Source: Lichenicoccus sp965213775
Lineage (GTDB): Bacteria > Pseudomonadota > Alphaproteobacteria > Acetobacterales > Acetobacteraceae
Direction of reading: 5' to 3'
NCBI GenBank assembly: GCA_965213775.1
Contig: CBDCAC010000001.1
Coordinates: 124,001 to 188,000, forward strand
Length of the DNA stretch: 64,000 bases
The translations under genes were made by a program, and so were the position numbers. Position 1 is the first letter of the stretch; each line of letters opens with the position of its first letter. Of this stretch, positions 18,615-27,150 are shown piece by piece. The notes under the pieces are model-generated. The model did no database searches, was not told where the DNA came from, and saw nothing but the letters and a program-made list of their open reading frames with translations.

Positions 18615-20848
18615 CCGCACCCAGCCTGCGTCGCCTGCCGTGCTGGGCCGCCGCCCTGCTGCTCGCCGCCCCGCTGCTCGGCGCCCCGCTGCTCGGCGCC
18701 GCGCCGTCGCGCGCCGCGGAGGGCTGCTTCGAGGCGCTCGCGGCGACGCACGACGGCAGCTACGGCGCGCCGCTGCACGCCGAGCCGACGCCGGACGGCA
18801 GGTCGGTGCTGTTCCTGCGCAGCGGGCCCCGCGACACGCGGCTGCGGCTGTTCCGGTTCGACGTCGCCACCGGCGCCACCACCGAGCTCGCGCGTCCGGC
18901 CGCGGCGGACCAGCCGCTCTCGGTGCAGGAAAAGGCGCGTCGCGAGCGCGCCCGCATGGCGCTGACCGGGATCACCGACTACGCCCTCTCCCGCGACGGC
19001 GGCACGCTGCTGGTCAGCGAGGCGGATCGGCTCACCCGCATCGGCCTGCCCGGCGGCGCCAGCACGCCGGTGCCCGGCGCAGGCTGGATCGCGCCGCGGC
19101 TGTCGCCCGACGGCCGCTTCGTGGCCGCGGTGCGGGCCAGCGACCTGCACGTGGTCGCGCTCGCCACCGGCCAGGATCGTCAGCTCACCGCCGGCGGCAG
19201 CGACACCCTGTCGCATGGGCTCGCCGAGTTCGCCGCCGCCGAGGAGCTGGACCGGGCGGACGGCGCCTGGTGGTCGCCCGACAGCGCCACGCTGCTCTAC
19301 GAGGAGGCCGACAGCAGCGCGGTCGAGCGGCACTTCATCAGCGATCCCGAGCATCCGGCCTCTGCTCCGGTCGAGTTCCGCTACCCGCGCGCCGGCACCG
19401 CAAACGCCCACCTGCGGCTCGGCCTGATCGGGCGCGACGGCGGCGCCACGCGCTGGGTAGATTGGGACAGCGCGGCCTACCCCTACCTGGTCCGGGTGGT
19501 CTGGCCGCAGCGCGGCAGGCTCTCGCTGGTGGTGCTGAACCGGGGGCAGACCGAGCAGCGCGTGCTCGCCGTCGATCCGGCGACCGGGCACGCCAGCACC
19601 CTGCTGTCCGAGGGCGACCCGGCCTGGATCAACATCTCGCCCGGGCTGAACTGGCATGCCGGGGCGCTGCCGCGCTGGCTGCCCGACGGCTCCGGCTTCC
19701 TGTGGGCCGCCGAGGTCGGCGACCAATGGCGGCTGGAGCTGCGACGCGCCGACGGCAGCCTCGACCATCCGCTCACCGGCCCGGACCTGCCCTTCCTGTC
19801 GCTGGAGGATCTGGACGCGCGGGCCGGCACGGCGACGGTGCTCGCCGATCCGGACCGGCTCGGCGCCGGGCTCTATCGCGTAGCACTGCGCACGGGCACG
19901 GCGACGCCGCTCGCGACCGAGCCCGGCCTGCACGACGCGCGCTTCGCCGAGGACGGCCACGGCATCTTCACCGACGCCTACGAAGGCGCCGACGGCAGCA
20001 CGGCGACGCGGGTGCGCGACGCCTCCGGGCGGGTGCTGGGCACGCTGCCGAGCGTCGCCGAGCAGCCGCCGATCGCGAGCCACGTCGCCTTCACCGAGGC
20101 GGGTCCGCGCGGGCTGGACGCCCTGGTCATCCGGCCCGACGGGTTCGTGAGCGGGCGGCGCTACCCGGTGGTGCTGTCGGTCTATGCCGGGCCGGCGGTC
20201 AAGATGGTGCAGCGCGCGCCACGGCGCTACCTCGAGGAGCAGTGCCTGGCCGACCACGGCTTCGTCGTCGTCGCACTGGACGGCCGCGGCACCCCCGGGC
20301 GGGGCCATGATTGGGAGCGGGCGACCAAGGGGGACCTCATCGACCTGCCGCTGCGCGACCAGGCCGACGGCCTGCGGGCGCTGGCGCAGCGATACAAGGA
20401 GATCGACCTCACTCGCGCCGGGGTCACCGGCTGGTCGTTCGGCGGCTACTTCACCGCCATGGCGACGATACGGCGGCCCGAGCTGTTCCGGGCCGGCGTG
20501 GCCGGCGCCCCGGTGGTGGATTTCGCCGACTACGACACCGCCTATACCGAGCGCTATCTCGGCCTGCCGTCGCAGGATCCAAACGGCTACCGCGCCAGCA
20601 ACGTGCTGAGGTACGCCGCCTCGCTGTCGCGGCCGCTGCTGCTGCTGCACGGCCTGACCGACGACAACGTCTATTTCGAGAACACGGTGAAGCTCACCCA
20701 GGCGCTGATCGCCGCCGGACGGCCTTATCAGCTGCTGCTGCTTCCCGGCACCCACATGCTGTCGGACCCGAGGCTGCGCGCCCGGGTGGCGGAGGCGAGG
20801 GCCGCGTTCCTCGCCGAGCAGCTGCGCGCCGCCGCGCCTCGCCGCTGA
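18611..20848 (+). CDS. secreted S9 family (dipeptidyl-peptidase IV-like) serine peptidase
   Basis: The 745-residue protein has a signal peptide (1-36, strongly hydrophobic, ending around SRAAEG), an N-terminal beta-propeller of the DPP IV type (about 40-490) and a C-terminal prolyl-oligopeptidase catalytic domain. The nucleophile is Ser609 in GWSFGGY, the Asp is 684 or 685 in LTDDNVYF and the His is 715 in LPGTHML. It probably cleaves dipeptides from peptides in the periplasm. The start is TTG 18611, overlapping the stop of the outer-membrane factor gene (TTGA), so it is the last gene of the efflux operon. A peptidase in such an operon is unusual. Confidence 0.9.
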   Translation: MTAPSLRRLPCWAAALLLAAPLLGAPLLGAAPSRAAEGCFEALAATHDGSYGAPLHAEPTPDGRSVLFLRSGPRDTRLRLFRFDVATGATTELARPAAADQPLSVQEKARRERARMALTGITDYALSRDGGTLLVSEADRLTRIGLPGGASTPVPGAGWIAPRLSPDGRFVAAVRASDLHVVALATGQDRQLTAGGSDTLSHGLAEFAAAEELDRADGAWWSPDSATLLYEEADSSAVERHFISDPEHPASAPVEFRYPRAGTANAHLRLGLIGRDGGATRWVDWDSAAYPYLVRVVWPQRGRLSLVVLNRGQTEQRVLAVDPATGHASTLLSEGDPAWINISPGLNWHAGALPRWLPDGSGFLWAAEVGDQWRLELRRADGSLDHPLTGPDLPFLSLEDLDARAGTATVLADPDRLGAGLYRVALRTGTATPLATEPGLHDARFAEDGHGIFTDAYEGADGSTATRVRDASGRVLGTLPSVAEQPPIASHVAFTEAGPRGLDALVIRPDGFVSGRRYPVVLSVYAGPAVKMVQRAPRRYLEEQCLADHGFVVVALDGRGTPGRGHDWERATKGDLIDLPLRDQADGLRALAQRYKEIDLTRAGVTGWSFGGYFTAMATIRRPELFRAGVAGAPVVDFADYDTAYTERYLGLPSQDPNGYRASNVLRYAASLSRPLLLLHGLTDDNVYFENTVKLTQALIAAGRPYQLLLLPGTHMLSDPRLRARVAEARAAFLAEQLRAAAPRR

Positions 20849-20908
20849 TCGGCGCCCGTCCGACGCTGGGGACAGGGTAGGCTAGGTGCGAGAAGGCAAG
20901 GAGACGAC

Positions 20909-21217
20909 ATGGACAGCCGGGACCTGCCGCCGCAGCTGACGATGTCGGTCGGCGGCGAGAGCGTGGCGTTCACCGCGCAGGCCGAGGGCAGCCGGATGTC
21001 GCTCGACGAGGCGGTGGCATCGGGCCTGTTCGACCTGCCCGACGCGCCCGGCATGACGCGCATCCCGGTCAGCATCACCGTGATGATCCCGGGCCATCTG
21101 CTGCAGCCGCCGGCAGCGCCCGCCGAGCCCGACCCGCGCCGCCGCCGGCGCACCAGCCCCGCGATGGCCGAGAGGGTCACCGCCTCGTTCGGGGATCGGC
21201 TCCGGCCGCCGGATTGA
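20909..21217 (+). CDS. hypothetical protein, 102 residues
   Basis: Family not recognised. A good ribosome site (GGCAAGGAGACGAC) precedes ATG 20909. The protein begins MDSRDLPPQLTMSVGGESV and has beta-prone segments in the middle (RIPVSITVMIPGHLL). A Pro/Arg-rich part follows (PDPRRRRRTSPAMAER). It is predicted cytoplasmic, with no signal or membrane helix. It follows the S9 peptidase by 60 bases and is followed directly by a multi-hairpin repeat. Confidence 0.6.
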   Translation: MDSRDLPPQLTMSVGGESVAFTAQAEGSRMSLDEAVASGLFDLPDAPGMTRIPVSITVMIPGHLLQPPAAPAEPDPRRRRRTSPAMAERVTASFGDRLRPPD

Positions 21218-21218
21218 G

Positions 21219-21329
21219 GCAAGGGCTCTGCCCTTGACCCGTCGCGGGCCGCAGGCCCCAAACCCATTTCTTAATACAATTTTTTCAAAGACTGCCTTTG
21301 ATGGGGTCAAGGGGCAAAGCCCCTTGCCT
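21219..21329. repeat. multi-hairpin intergenic repeat, copy 1 (REP-like)
   Basis: Four successive inverted repeats are packed into 111 bases: CAAGGGC-TCT-GCCCTTG, GGGCC-GCA-GGCCC, TCAAAG-N5-CTTTGA, and CAAGGGGC-AAA-GCCCCTTG. They are separated by an AT-rich stretch containing TTTTTT. The element lies between convergent genes and could serve as a two-way terminator. A homologous element with compensatory stem changes lies at 50596-50705. No transposase is nearby. Confidence 0.85.
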
Positions 21330-21338
21330 GCTCCTGGA

Positions 21339-24119
21339 TCATCGTTCGCGCGACCGATCGGGTGCCAGCACCGAGCGGATCTTGGACGCCAGCGTCGCCA
21401 TCGCGAATGGCTTGGCGAGCACGTGCATGCCCGGATCGAGCTGGCCGTAGCCGACCACCGCGCCGGCGTAGCCGGTGATGAACAGCACCCTCAGCTCAGG
21501 ACGGGTGCGTCGCGCCGCGTCGGCCATCTGCCGGCCGTTCAGCCCGCCCGGCAGGCCGATATCGGTGATCAGCAGGTCGATGCGCGCGTTCGACTGCAGC
21601 AACTGCAGGCCGTAGGCGCCGTCCGCGGCCTCGATGGTGGCGTAGCGCAGCTCCTGGAGCACCTCGGTGATCAGCATGCGCACCGTCGGCTCGTCATCGA
21701 CCACGAGCACCGTCTCGCCGACGGCCGGGTCCGGCGGCGGCGCCAGTCCCGCGGAGGCGGTCTCGCCCTGCGCCTCGCCCCGGAACCGGGGCAGGTAGAT
21801 GCTGATCATGCTGCCCTCGCCCGGTCTCGAGACGATCCGCACCTGGCCACCGGACTGCTTGGCGAAGCCGTAGATCATCGACAGGCCGAGGCCGGTTCCC
21901 ATGCCGGTCGGCTTGGTGGTGAAGAACGGGTCGAAGGCGCGCGCGACCACGTCCGGCGCCATCCCGGTGCCGGTATCGGTGACGCAGATCACGACGTAGG
22001 CGCCGGGCGGCAGGTCGTGCGCGTGCGCCTCCTGCCCGTCCAGCGCCCGGTTCGCCGTCTCGATGGTCAGCCGGCCGCCGTCCGGCATCGCGTCGCGCGC
22101 GTTGATGCACAGGTTGAGCAGCGCGCTCTCGAGCTGGTTGGGATCGCACAGGGTAGGCCACAGCTCCGGCGCCAGCACCGTCTCGAGGCTGACCTGCGGC
22201 CCGACGGTGCGCTCGATCAGCTCGACCATCTCGGCCACCAGCGCGTTGGCGCCGATCGGCTTCGGGTCCAGGGTCTGCCGGCGCGAGAACGCCAGCAGCC
22301 GGTGGGTCAGCGCCGCGGCGCGGCCGGCGGCGCCGAGTGCGGCACCGACATAGCGGTCGACCTCGCCGGCGCGGCCCTGCGCCAGGCGGGTCTTCAGCAG
22401 CTCCAGGCTGCCGGTGATGCCGGTCAGCAGGTTGTTGAAATCGTGCGCCAGCCCGCCGGTGAGCTGCCCGACCGCCTCCATCTTCTGCGCCTGGCGAAGC
22501 TGCGCCTCGGTGGCGCGGAACTGGGTGATGTCGCGGCCCTCGACGACGATGAACTCGATCCGGCCGCGGTCGTCGCGCACCGGGTTCAGCGAGAGGTCGT
22601 AGATCCGCTCGCACCCGCCGTGCAGCCGCAGATCGAGCTCGGTGCGCGCCAGGGTGCCGCAGAGGGCGGCGGCGAAGGCGCTGCGGAACACCGCGACCGC
22701 ACCCGGCAGCCGGCGGAACCACGGCGATTCCCAGATCGGTATCCCCCTGACGTCGGAGGCGGCGACCGCGGCCAGGGCGAGTGCGGCACGGTTCGCCTCC
22801 AGCACCGTGCCGTCGAGGGCGACGAGCCCGATCAGCTGGGTGGTGGAGTCGAAGATGCCGCGGAACCGCGACTCCGCCAGCCGGACCGCCCGGGTACGTT
22901 CCTCGACGCGGTGCTCCAGGCTGTCGTTCAGCTCGCGCAGCTCGCGCTCCGCCTGCCTGCGCCCGGTGATGTCGCGCCCCACCGCGACCAGTCGCTCCGG
23001 CGTGCCGTCCGCGCCCGGCAGCGGCGAGACCACCACGTCCCACCATTTCTGCGTGCCGACGAAGGTCGGGCAGAATCCTTCGAAGCGGCCGGTGCCGCCG
23101 GTCCGTGCCTCGGCCAGCGCCGCGCCGGCGGCCGCGTGATCGGCGTCCTTCCACAGCCTCAGCCACGACCGGCCGAGGATCTCGCGCGGCTCGTTGATCT
23201 GCATGCTCTGGATCCCGCCCGGGCTGACGAACTGCACCACGCCGTCGAGATCGAGCACGACGATGCAGTCGCGGCTCGAGTTCAGGATCAGCGTGTTCAG
23301 CCCCTGCGCCTCGCGCAATTCGATCTCGGCCTGGCGGCTGGCGCTGACGTCGCGCGAGACGCAGAGCAGCCGCTCCGGCTTGCCGTCCGCGGCGAGCATC
23401 GGCGTGACCTGCACGTCCCACCATCTGGGCGAGCCGGCCAGCGTCGGGGCCATCCCCTGGAAGCGGCCGATCCCGCCGTCGCGGGCGGCCCGCACCGCCG
23501 CATGTGCCTCCGGCTTGCTGCGGTCGTGCCAGAAATCCGGCCACGGGCAACCCTGGATCGCGTTGAAGTCGCTCACCTCCATGATGCGCTGGCCGCCCTC
23601 GCTCATGAAGACGAGGTTGGCGTCGAGGTCGAGCACCTTGATGCAGTCGCCGGACGCCGCGAGCACGCTGCGCAGGAACTCGGCGTCCACGCGATGCCGC
23701 TCGCCGGCCAGGCGCTGCGCGGTGCGGTCGCGCACCACCTTGATGAAGCCCTCGACGATCCCCGCCCGGTCGCGGACCGGCATCATCTCGCCGCTGCCCC
23801 AGAAGCGCGAGCCGTCGCATCGCTGGTGCCAACGCTCGTCGGCGCTGCGTCCCTCCAGCAGGGCGGCCTGCAGCTCCGCCTGCGGCGCGCCGCGGTCCTG
23901 GTCCTCGGGGGTGAAGAACCGGTGCGCCGGCCGCCCGATCATCTCCGCCTCGGTCCAGCCCAGCAGGCGCCGCGCCCCCTCGTTCCAGACCGTCACCAGC
24001 CCGGCCAGGTCGGTGGCGATGATCGCGTAGTCGACGGCGCTGCGCAGCAGCGCCTCGAGCAGGCGCTCCCGTGCGGAGGGTCCCGGTTCCGGTCGAGGAT
24101 GGTCCATCGGCGGCGGCAC
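21339..24119 (-). CDS. hybrid sensor histidine kinase with four PAS domains and a receiver
   Basis: The 926-residue protein has no membrane segment. Four PAS domains lie at about 18-135, 145-265, 275-395 and 425-545; the second and third carry the DLD...F-SPGG/SEGG core followed by a WWDV block. A HisKA domain follows with the phospho-acceptor His559 in GGLAHDFNNLL, then an HATPase domain (N box NLCINARDAMPDGG, G boxes DTGTGM and GTGLGL). A C-terminal receiver carries Asp853 in LLITDIGLP. The start GTG 24119 is favoured by AGGAG five bases upstream; ATG 24107 is the alternative. It starts two bases past the stop of the channel gene, so the pair is cotranscribed and probably coupled. The output partner is not in the window. 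Confidence 0.88.
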   Translation of the reverse strand: MPPPMDHPRPEPGPSARERLLEALLRSAVDYAIIATDLAGLVTVWNEGARRLLGWTEAEMIGRPAHRFFTPEDQDRGAPQAELQAALLEGRSADERWHQRCDGSRFWGSGEMMPVRDRAGIVEGFIKVVRDRTAQRLAGERHRVDAEFLRSVLAASGDCIKVLDLDANLVFMSEGGQRIMEVSDFNAIQGCPWPDFWHDRSKPEAHAAVRAARDGGIGRFQGMAPTLAGSPRWWDVQVTPMLAADGKPERLLCVSRDVSASRQAEIELREAQGLNTLILNSSRDCIVVLDLDGVVQFVSPGGIQSMQINEPREILGRSWLRLWKDADHAAAGAALAEARTGGTGRFEGFCPTFVGTQKWWDVVVSPLPGADGTPERLVAVGRDITGRRQAERELRELNDSLEHRVEERTRAVRLAESRFRGIFDSTTQLIGLVALDGTVLEANRAALALAAVAASDVRGIPIWESPWFRRLPGAVAVFRSAFAAALCGTLARTELDLRLHGGCERIYDLSLNPVRDDRGRIEFIVVEGRDITQFRATEAQLRQAQKMEAVGQLTGGLAHDFNNLLTGITGSLELLKTRLAQGRAGEVDRYVGAALGAAGRAAALTHRLLAFSRRQTLDPKPIGANALVAEMVELIERTVGPQVSLETVLAPELWPTLCDPNQLESALLNLCINARDAMPDGGRLTIETANRALDGQEAHAHDLPPGAYVVICVTDTGTGMAPDVVARAFDPFFTTKPTGMGTGLGLSMIYGFAKQSGGQVRIVSRPGEGSMISIYLPRFRGEAQGETASAGLAPPPDPAVGETVLVVDDEPTVRMLITEVLQELRYATIEAADGAYGLQLLQSNARIDLLITDIGLPGGLNGRQMADAARRTRPELRVLFITGYAGAVVGYGQLDPGMHVLAKPFAMATLASKIRSVLAPDRSRER

Positions 24120-24121
24120 GA

Positions 24122-25312
24122 TCACTCCTGGTTCAGGCGCGCCCGCAGGCGCTGCGACAGCGTGCCGCGTGCGGGTGGCGAGGCAGGCGCGCCGGAGCGC
24201 TCGGAGAGCTGCTCGATCAGGCGGCTGGCGATCAGGCCGCGATGGCCGCCCTGCCAGTGGTCGGCGGCGTCGTGCGCCGGGATCCAGCCCGGCAGCGGCA
24301 GCAGCAGCGCCGCGGCGAGCCCGTCCAGCAGCGGCTCGTAGGTGGCGCGCAGCGCGCCCAGGATTTCCTGGACGTCCGGGCCGCCGCCCCAGTGCAGCCC
24401 GGCATCGGCGAACAGCGCTTCCATGCGCGCGTAGTCCTCCGGCGGCATGCGGTCGCCGCCATCGTAGCGCGACGGCCTGACGCCCAGGGAGCGCGCCATC
24501 TCCACCACCACCTGACGGGCCATGGTGAAGGTCATGCGCGCCTGCAGCGGCGGCAGGGCCTCGACGCCCACGAGGAGCAGCGCGCAGGTATCCATCACCG
24601 CGGTAATCGCCGCGAGCCAGGACTGGTTGTCGTGCTGCGAGCGATAATAAACCAGCATCGGATAGGAGAGGTGGCTTTCCAGCAGCTCCGATCCCCAGAC
24701 TTCCCACTCCCGCAGCAATTCGTCCAGCTTGCCCAGGCCGCTGCCCTCGACGTGCCGGATCAGCATGGTGCAGGCGGTGGGCGGCGAGCCGGCGCGTGCG
24801 TCGAGCTGGATCACGTGCGCCTCCCGTCTGGAGAACAGCTGGTAGAGCACCGGCAGGTAGCCGATGACGACTGCGATGAAGCCGATGCCGGTGCCGGCCT
24901 CGAACACCGAGAGCGCGCGCGCAGCGCCGGCGCGCGGCACCACGTCGCCGTAGCCGAGGGTGAAGAAGGTGGCGCCGCTCATGTAGAGCTGGGTCGTCAG
25001 CGGCGAGCCGGCGCCGGACCCCTGCAGCACCCAGTCCAGCAGGCCGAACGCGATGATCAGGGTGGTGGCCCAGAGCGCGAACAGCACGACCATCGACAGC
25101 GCGCCGAACACCCCCAGGATGCGCTCGCGCCCGACCCCCGCCGGCAGTCGCAGCGCGACGGCGCTCCAGGCGATCCAGCTCGTCCGGAAATACAGCCGGG
25201 TCAGGCGGAAGCGTCGCTGCACGCGGCGCGGCAGCAGCATCACCTCGAAGGCGTCCTGCAGCACCAGGACGAGCAGGCAGGTCGCGAGCAGGAGGGTCAG
25301 CGCCGAGAGCAT
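24122..25312 (-). CDS. two-helix K+-channel-like membrane protein with long cytoplasmic domain
   Basis: The 396-residue protein has hydrophobic helices at about 3-25, 68-92 and 135-155. A pore loop before the last helix carries the selectivity filter TLGYGD (118-123), diagnostic of potassium channels. The remaining ~235 residues are soluble and mostly helical, with no recognisable RCK/TrkA-N nucleotide-binding motif. The ATG at 25312 has GGAG three bases before it; the open frame extends upstream without coding character. The gene directly precedes and almost touches the hybrid kinase gene. The ion-channel fold is secure; the role (K+ flux or sensing) is inferred. Confidence 0.82.
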   Translation of the reverse strand: MLSALTLLLATCLLVLVLQDAFEVMLLPRRVQRRFRLTRLYFRTSWIAWSAVALRLPAGVGRERILGVFGALSMVVLFALWATTLIIAFGLLDWVLQGSGAGSPLTTQLYMSGATFFTLGYGDVVPRAGAARALSVFEAGTGIGFIAVVIGYLPVLYQLFSRREAHVIQLDARAGSPPTACTMLIRHVEGSGLGKLDELLREWEVWGSELLESHLSYPMLVYYRSQHDNQSWLAAITAVMDTCALLLVGVEALPPLQARMTFTMARQVVVEMARSLGVRPSRYDGGDRMPPEDYARMEALFADAGLHWGGGPDVQEILGALRATYEPLLDGLAAALLLPLPGWIPAHDAADHWQGGHRGLIASRLIEQLSERSGAPASPPARGTLSQRLRARLNQE

Positions 25313-25704
25313 GGGGCTCCGATCAGGCGGCCGGAGATACCGGCCCGGGACTGTCCAGCCGGGACGATGAGGCGGTATCGTTGGGCAGCCACGCGAGATC
25401 CTAGCTGAGCCGGCCGCGGCGCGGCCTGGGTGTTGTGCATGAGCGGACGGCGCGGGCATATCATCGGTTCGACCGAACTTGATGCAACCCCGGCCGTTGC
25501 TCAAGGCACCGGGGAACCGCCGGATGCCGCCGCGACGCGTGCGGGGACGCGCCCGGGGCGGCGGCCGATCCGTTTCGGCCGCCGGCGGCATGACGGCGCA
25601 GCACCAACGCCCCTGTCTAGCATAACGCGCCGCGGAATCCCGCATCGCGTCACGGCCGGCGTAGATCTCCAAGTTCGCCGGCCACTCAACGGAAGGACTT
25701 CATC
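25313..25704. other. intergenic region between divergent channel and YidB genes
   Basis: These 392 bases carry the upstream regions of two divergent genes. A short palindrome GTTCG-AC-CGAAC lies at 25467-25478. A ribosome site GGAAGG precedes the YidB start. Open frames here lack ribosome sites and look like GC-bias artefacts. No RNA gene or strong promoter could be identified. Confidence 0.4.
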
Positions 25705-26172
25705 ATGGGTATTCTGGAATCGGTGATCGGCGGCCTCATGGGCGGCGGCGGCGGCGGCACCGCATCGCCGATCGGCGGCGTGCTGATGAACATGCTCGGC
25801 GGCGGCGGCCGAGGCATGGGTCAAGGAAGCATGGGCCAGCAGGGCATGGGCCAGGATGGCATGGGCCAGCAGGGCATGGGCGGCATGATGGGCGGCGGCA
25901 TGGCGGGCGGTCTTGGCGGCCTGATGCAGAGCTTCGAGCAGGCCGGGCTGGGCCATATCGCCCAGTCCTGGATCGGCAACGGCCCCAATCAGCCGGTCTC
26001 GCCGCAGCAGCTGCAGGGCGTGCTCGGCCAGGATCAGGTGCAAAGCATGGCCGGTCAGGCGGGCATGGCGCCGCACGATTTCCTCTCCCAGCTCAGCCAG
26101 CATCTGCCGAACGCCGTGCACGGCATGACCCCGAACGGGCAGATGCCGGACGAGGGCACCGTCTCGGTCTGA
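25705..26172 (+). CDS. YidB family (DUF937) protein with GMGQ repeats
   Basis: The 155-residue protein opens with MGILESVIGGLMGGGGGG. It then has a Gly/Met/Gln-rich repeat region at about 34-72, built on GMGQ units (DNA unit close to GGCATGGGCCAGCAG). A folded C-terminal half contains SWIGNGPNQPVSPQQLQGVLG and HDFLSQLSQHLPNAVHGMTPNGQMP, the hallmark of YidB/DUF937. Function is unknown for the family. GGAAGG seven bases upstream supports the start. It neighbours DUF1328 and CsbD genes, all small stress-linked envelope proteins. Confidence 0.85.
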   Translation: MGILESVIGGLMGGGGGGTASPIGGVLMNMLGGGGRGMGQGSMGQQGMGQDGMGQQGMGGMMGGGMAGGLGGLMQSFEQAGLGHIAQSWIGNGPNQPVSPQQLQGVLGQDQVQSMAGQAGMAPHDFLSQLSQHLPNAVHGMTPNGQMPDEGTVSV

Positions 26173-26287
26173 TCGCCCGAGCGGTCGGGGCGCGCGCGCC
26201 GGTCATGCGGCGGCGCGCCCCCTCGCTGGCACCTCCGGCGGCTGCCGCGGGAGCGGCGCCCTGCCCCCGGAGCCTGATGAGGCTTGG

Positions 26288-26461
26288 CTAGAAGATCGCC
26301 TTGCCGGCCATGACGCCGAGCACCAGGAACAGCAGAAACACCACGATGCAGATGAAGAACAGGATCTTGGCAATCCCCGCCGAGGCGGCGGAGACGCCGC
26401 CGAAGCCGAAGATGCCGGCGATGATGGAGATCACGAGGAACAGCAGGGCGAGCTTGAGCAT
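26288..26461 (-). CDS. DUF1328 (UPF0391) small membrane protein
   Basis: This 57-residue protein has two hydrophobic helices (about 3-22 and 31-52) joined by GFGGVSAASAGIAKILF, the signature of the UPF0391/DUF1328 family, which is widespread in proteobacteria and often starvation- or stress-induced. It begins at ATG 26461 and ends at TAG 26288. It lies 57 bases downstream of the CsbD-like gene on the same strand, so cotranscription is likely. Confidence 0.88.
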   Translation of the reverse strand: MLKLALLFLVISIIAGIFGFGGVSAASAGIAKILFFICIVVFLLFLVLGVMAGKAIF

Positions 26462-26518
26462 GAGGTGAACTCCGGCTGGATCGTATGGGCCCTTGTGGTG
26501 GTTGGGGTCGCCGGGCGG

Positions 26519-26773
26519 TCAGCGGCGCGCGAAGATGCCGCCGAGGATGAAGCCGAGCAGGCTCGCGACCAGGATCGCGATCAGCGGCTGGTCCGAGGTG
26601 AAGTCGCGTGCGGTGTCCAGCGCCTCGCCGTAGAAGCCTTGCGCCTGTCCGGCGACCTGCTTGGCCTTGCCGCGTGCCTGCGTGGCGCCGTCGCCCAGCA
26701 ACCCGCCCATGCCGTCCTGCACCTTGCCGATCGTGTCTTCCGCCGCACCCTCGATACGGTTGCCGTCGACCAT
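26519..26773 (-). CDS. CsbD family protein with C-terminal membrane helix
   Basis: The 84-residue protein begins MVDGNRIEGAAEDTIGKVQDG, a clear CsbD start. It continues with ATQARGKAKQVAGQAQGFYG and ends in one hydrophobic helix (about 65-82) followed by RR. It has the same architecture as the product of 6533-6814 but is only moderately similar. The ATG at 26773 has GGAGG seven bases before it. The much longer open frame on this strand continues upstream only by chance through a decayed region. Confidence 0.8.
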   Translation of the reverse strand: MVDGNRIEGAAEDTIGKVQDGMGGLLGDGATQARGKAKQVAGQAQGFYGEALDTARDFTSDQPLIAILVASLLGFILGGIFARR

Positions 26774-26977
26774 GACTGATCCTCCTCCGATGTCTCGCCG
26801 CCGGGATGGCGCGCGTCTCGCGGTCAGCACAACGCGCCATGGTCGGGCTGGATGCGGCCCGCGTCTCGCCGAACTGCGATGCGCCGCCGTGCGCCAGGCT
26901 CCGGCGGCGCCGGATGCGGCATGCCGCAGGTCCAGTGCGCGCGTCGGCCCGACATCGAGGCGAGGCTCCGGCATCGT

Positions 26978-27133
26978 GCGCAGCACCCGGTCGCTCGGTC
27001 GCCCGGGTGCGGCGTCGTTGCACGCCGCGGCGTCCGCATCGTCGGTCGCGACGAAAATCGCCGCGCCGCCGATGGTCGGCCGCACGTCGCCGGCCGTCAG
27101 CCGCGCGTCGACCGCCTCGCCGCAGGCCGGCAT
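26978..27133 (-). pseudogene. decayed remnant of the DUF2126 half of a large transglutaminase-like protein
   Basis: On the minus strand, about 52 codons read GEAVDARLTAGDVRPTIGG followed by AAIFVATDDADAAACNDAAPG. This resembles the start of the C-terminal half of long (>1000-residue) transglutaminase/DUF2126 proteins, where a GEAVDARLAAGDVRLTMGG-EPTFVSIDD-like stretch follows the transglutaminase domain. It is in a different frame from the upstream domain and has no start or ribosome site. No further similarity could be followed before the CsbD gene. The family comparison is from memory and should be aligned. Confidence 0.55.
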
Positions 27134-27150
27134 CGCCAGGCGGCGTCGTC

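Noticed and set aside
18413..20755. Minus-strand open frame of 780 codons opposite the efflux factor and peptidase genes
   Set aside because: Composition is Arg/Gly/Gln/His-rich with no domains, while the plus strand encodes two recognised proteins with catalytic motifs.
25467..25478. Palindrome GTTCG-AC-CGAAC as an operator
   Set aside because: A 5 bp arm is short for a GC-rich genome and no regulator gene is adjacent.
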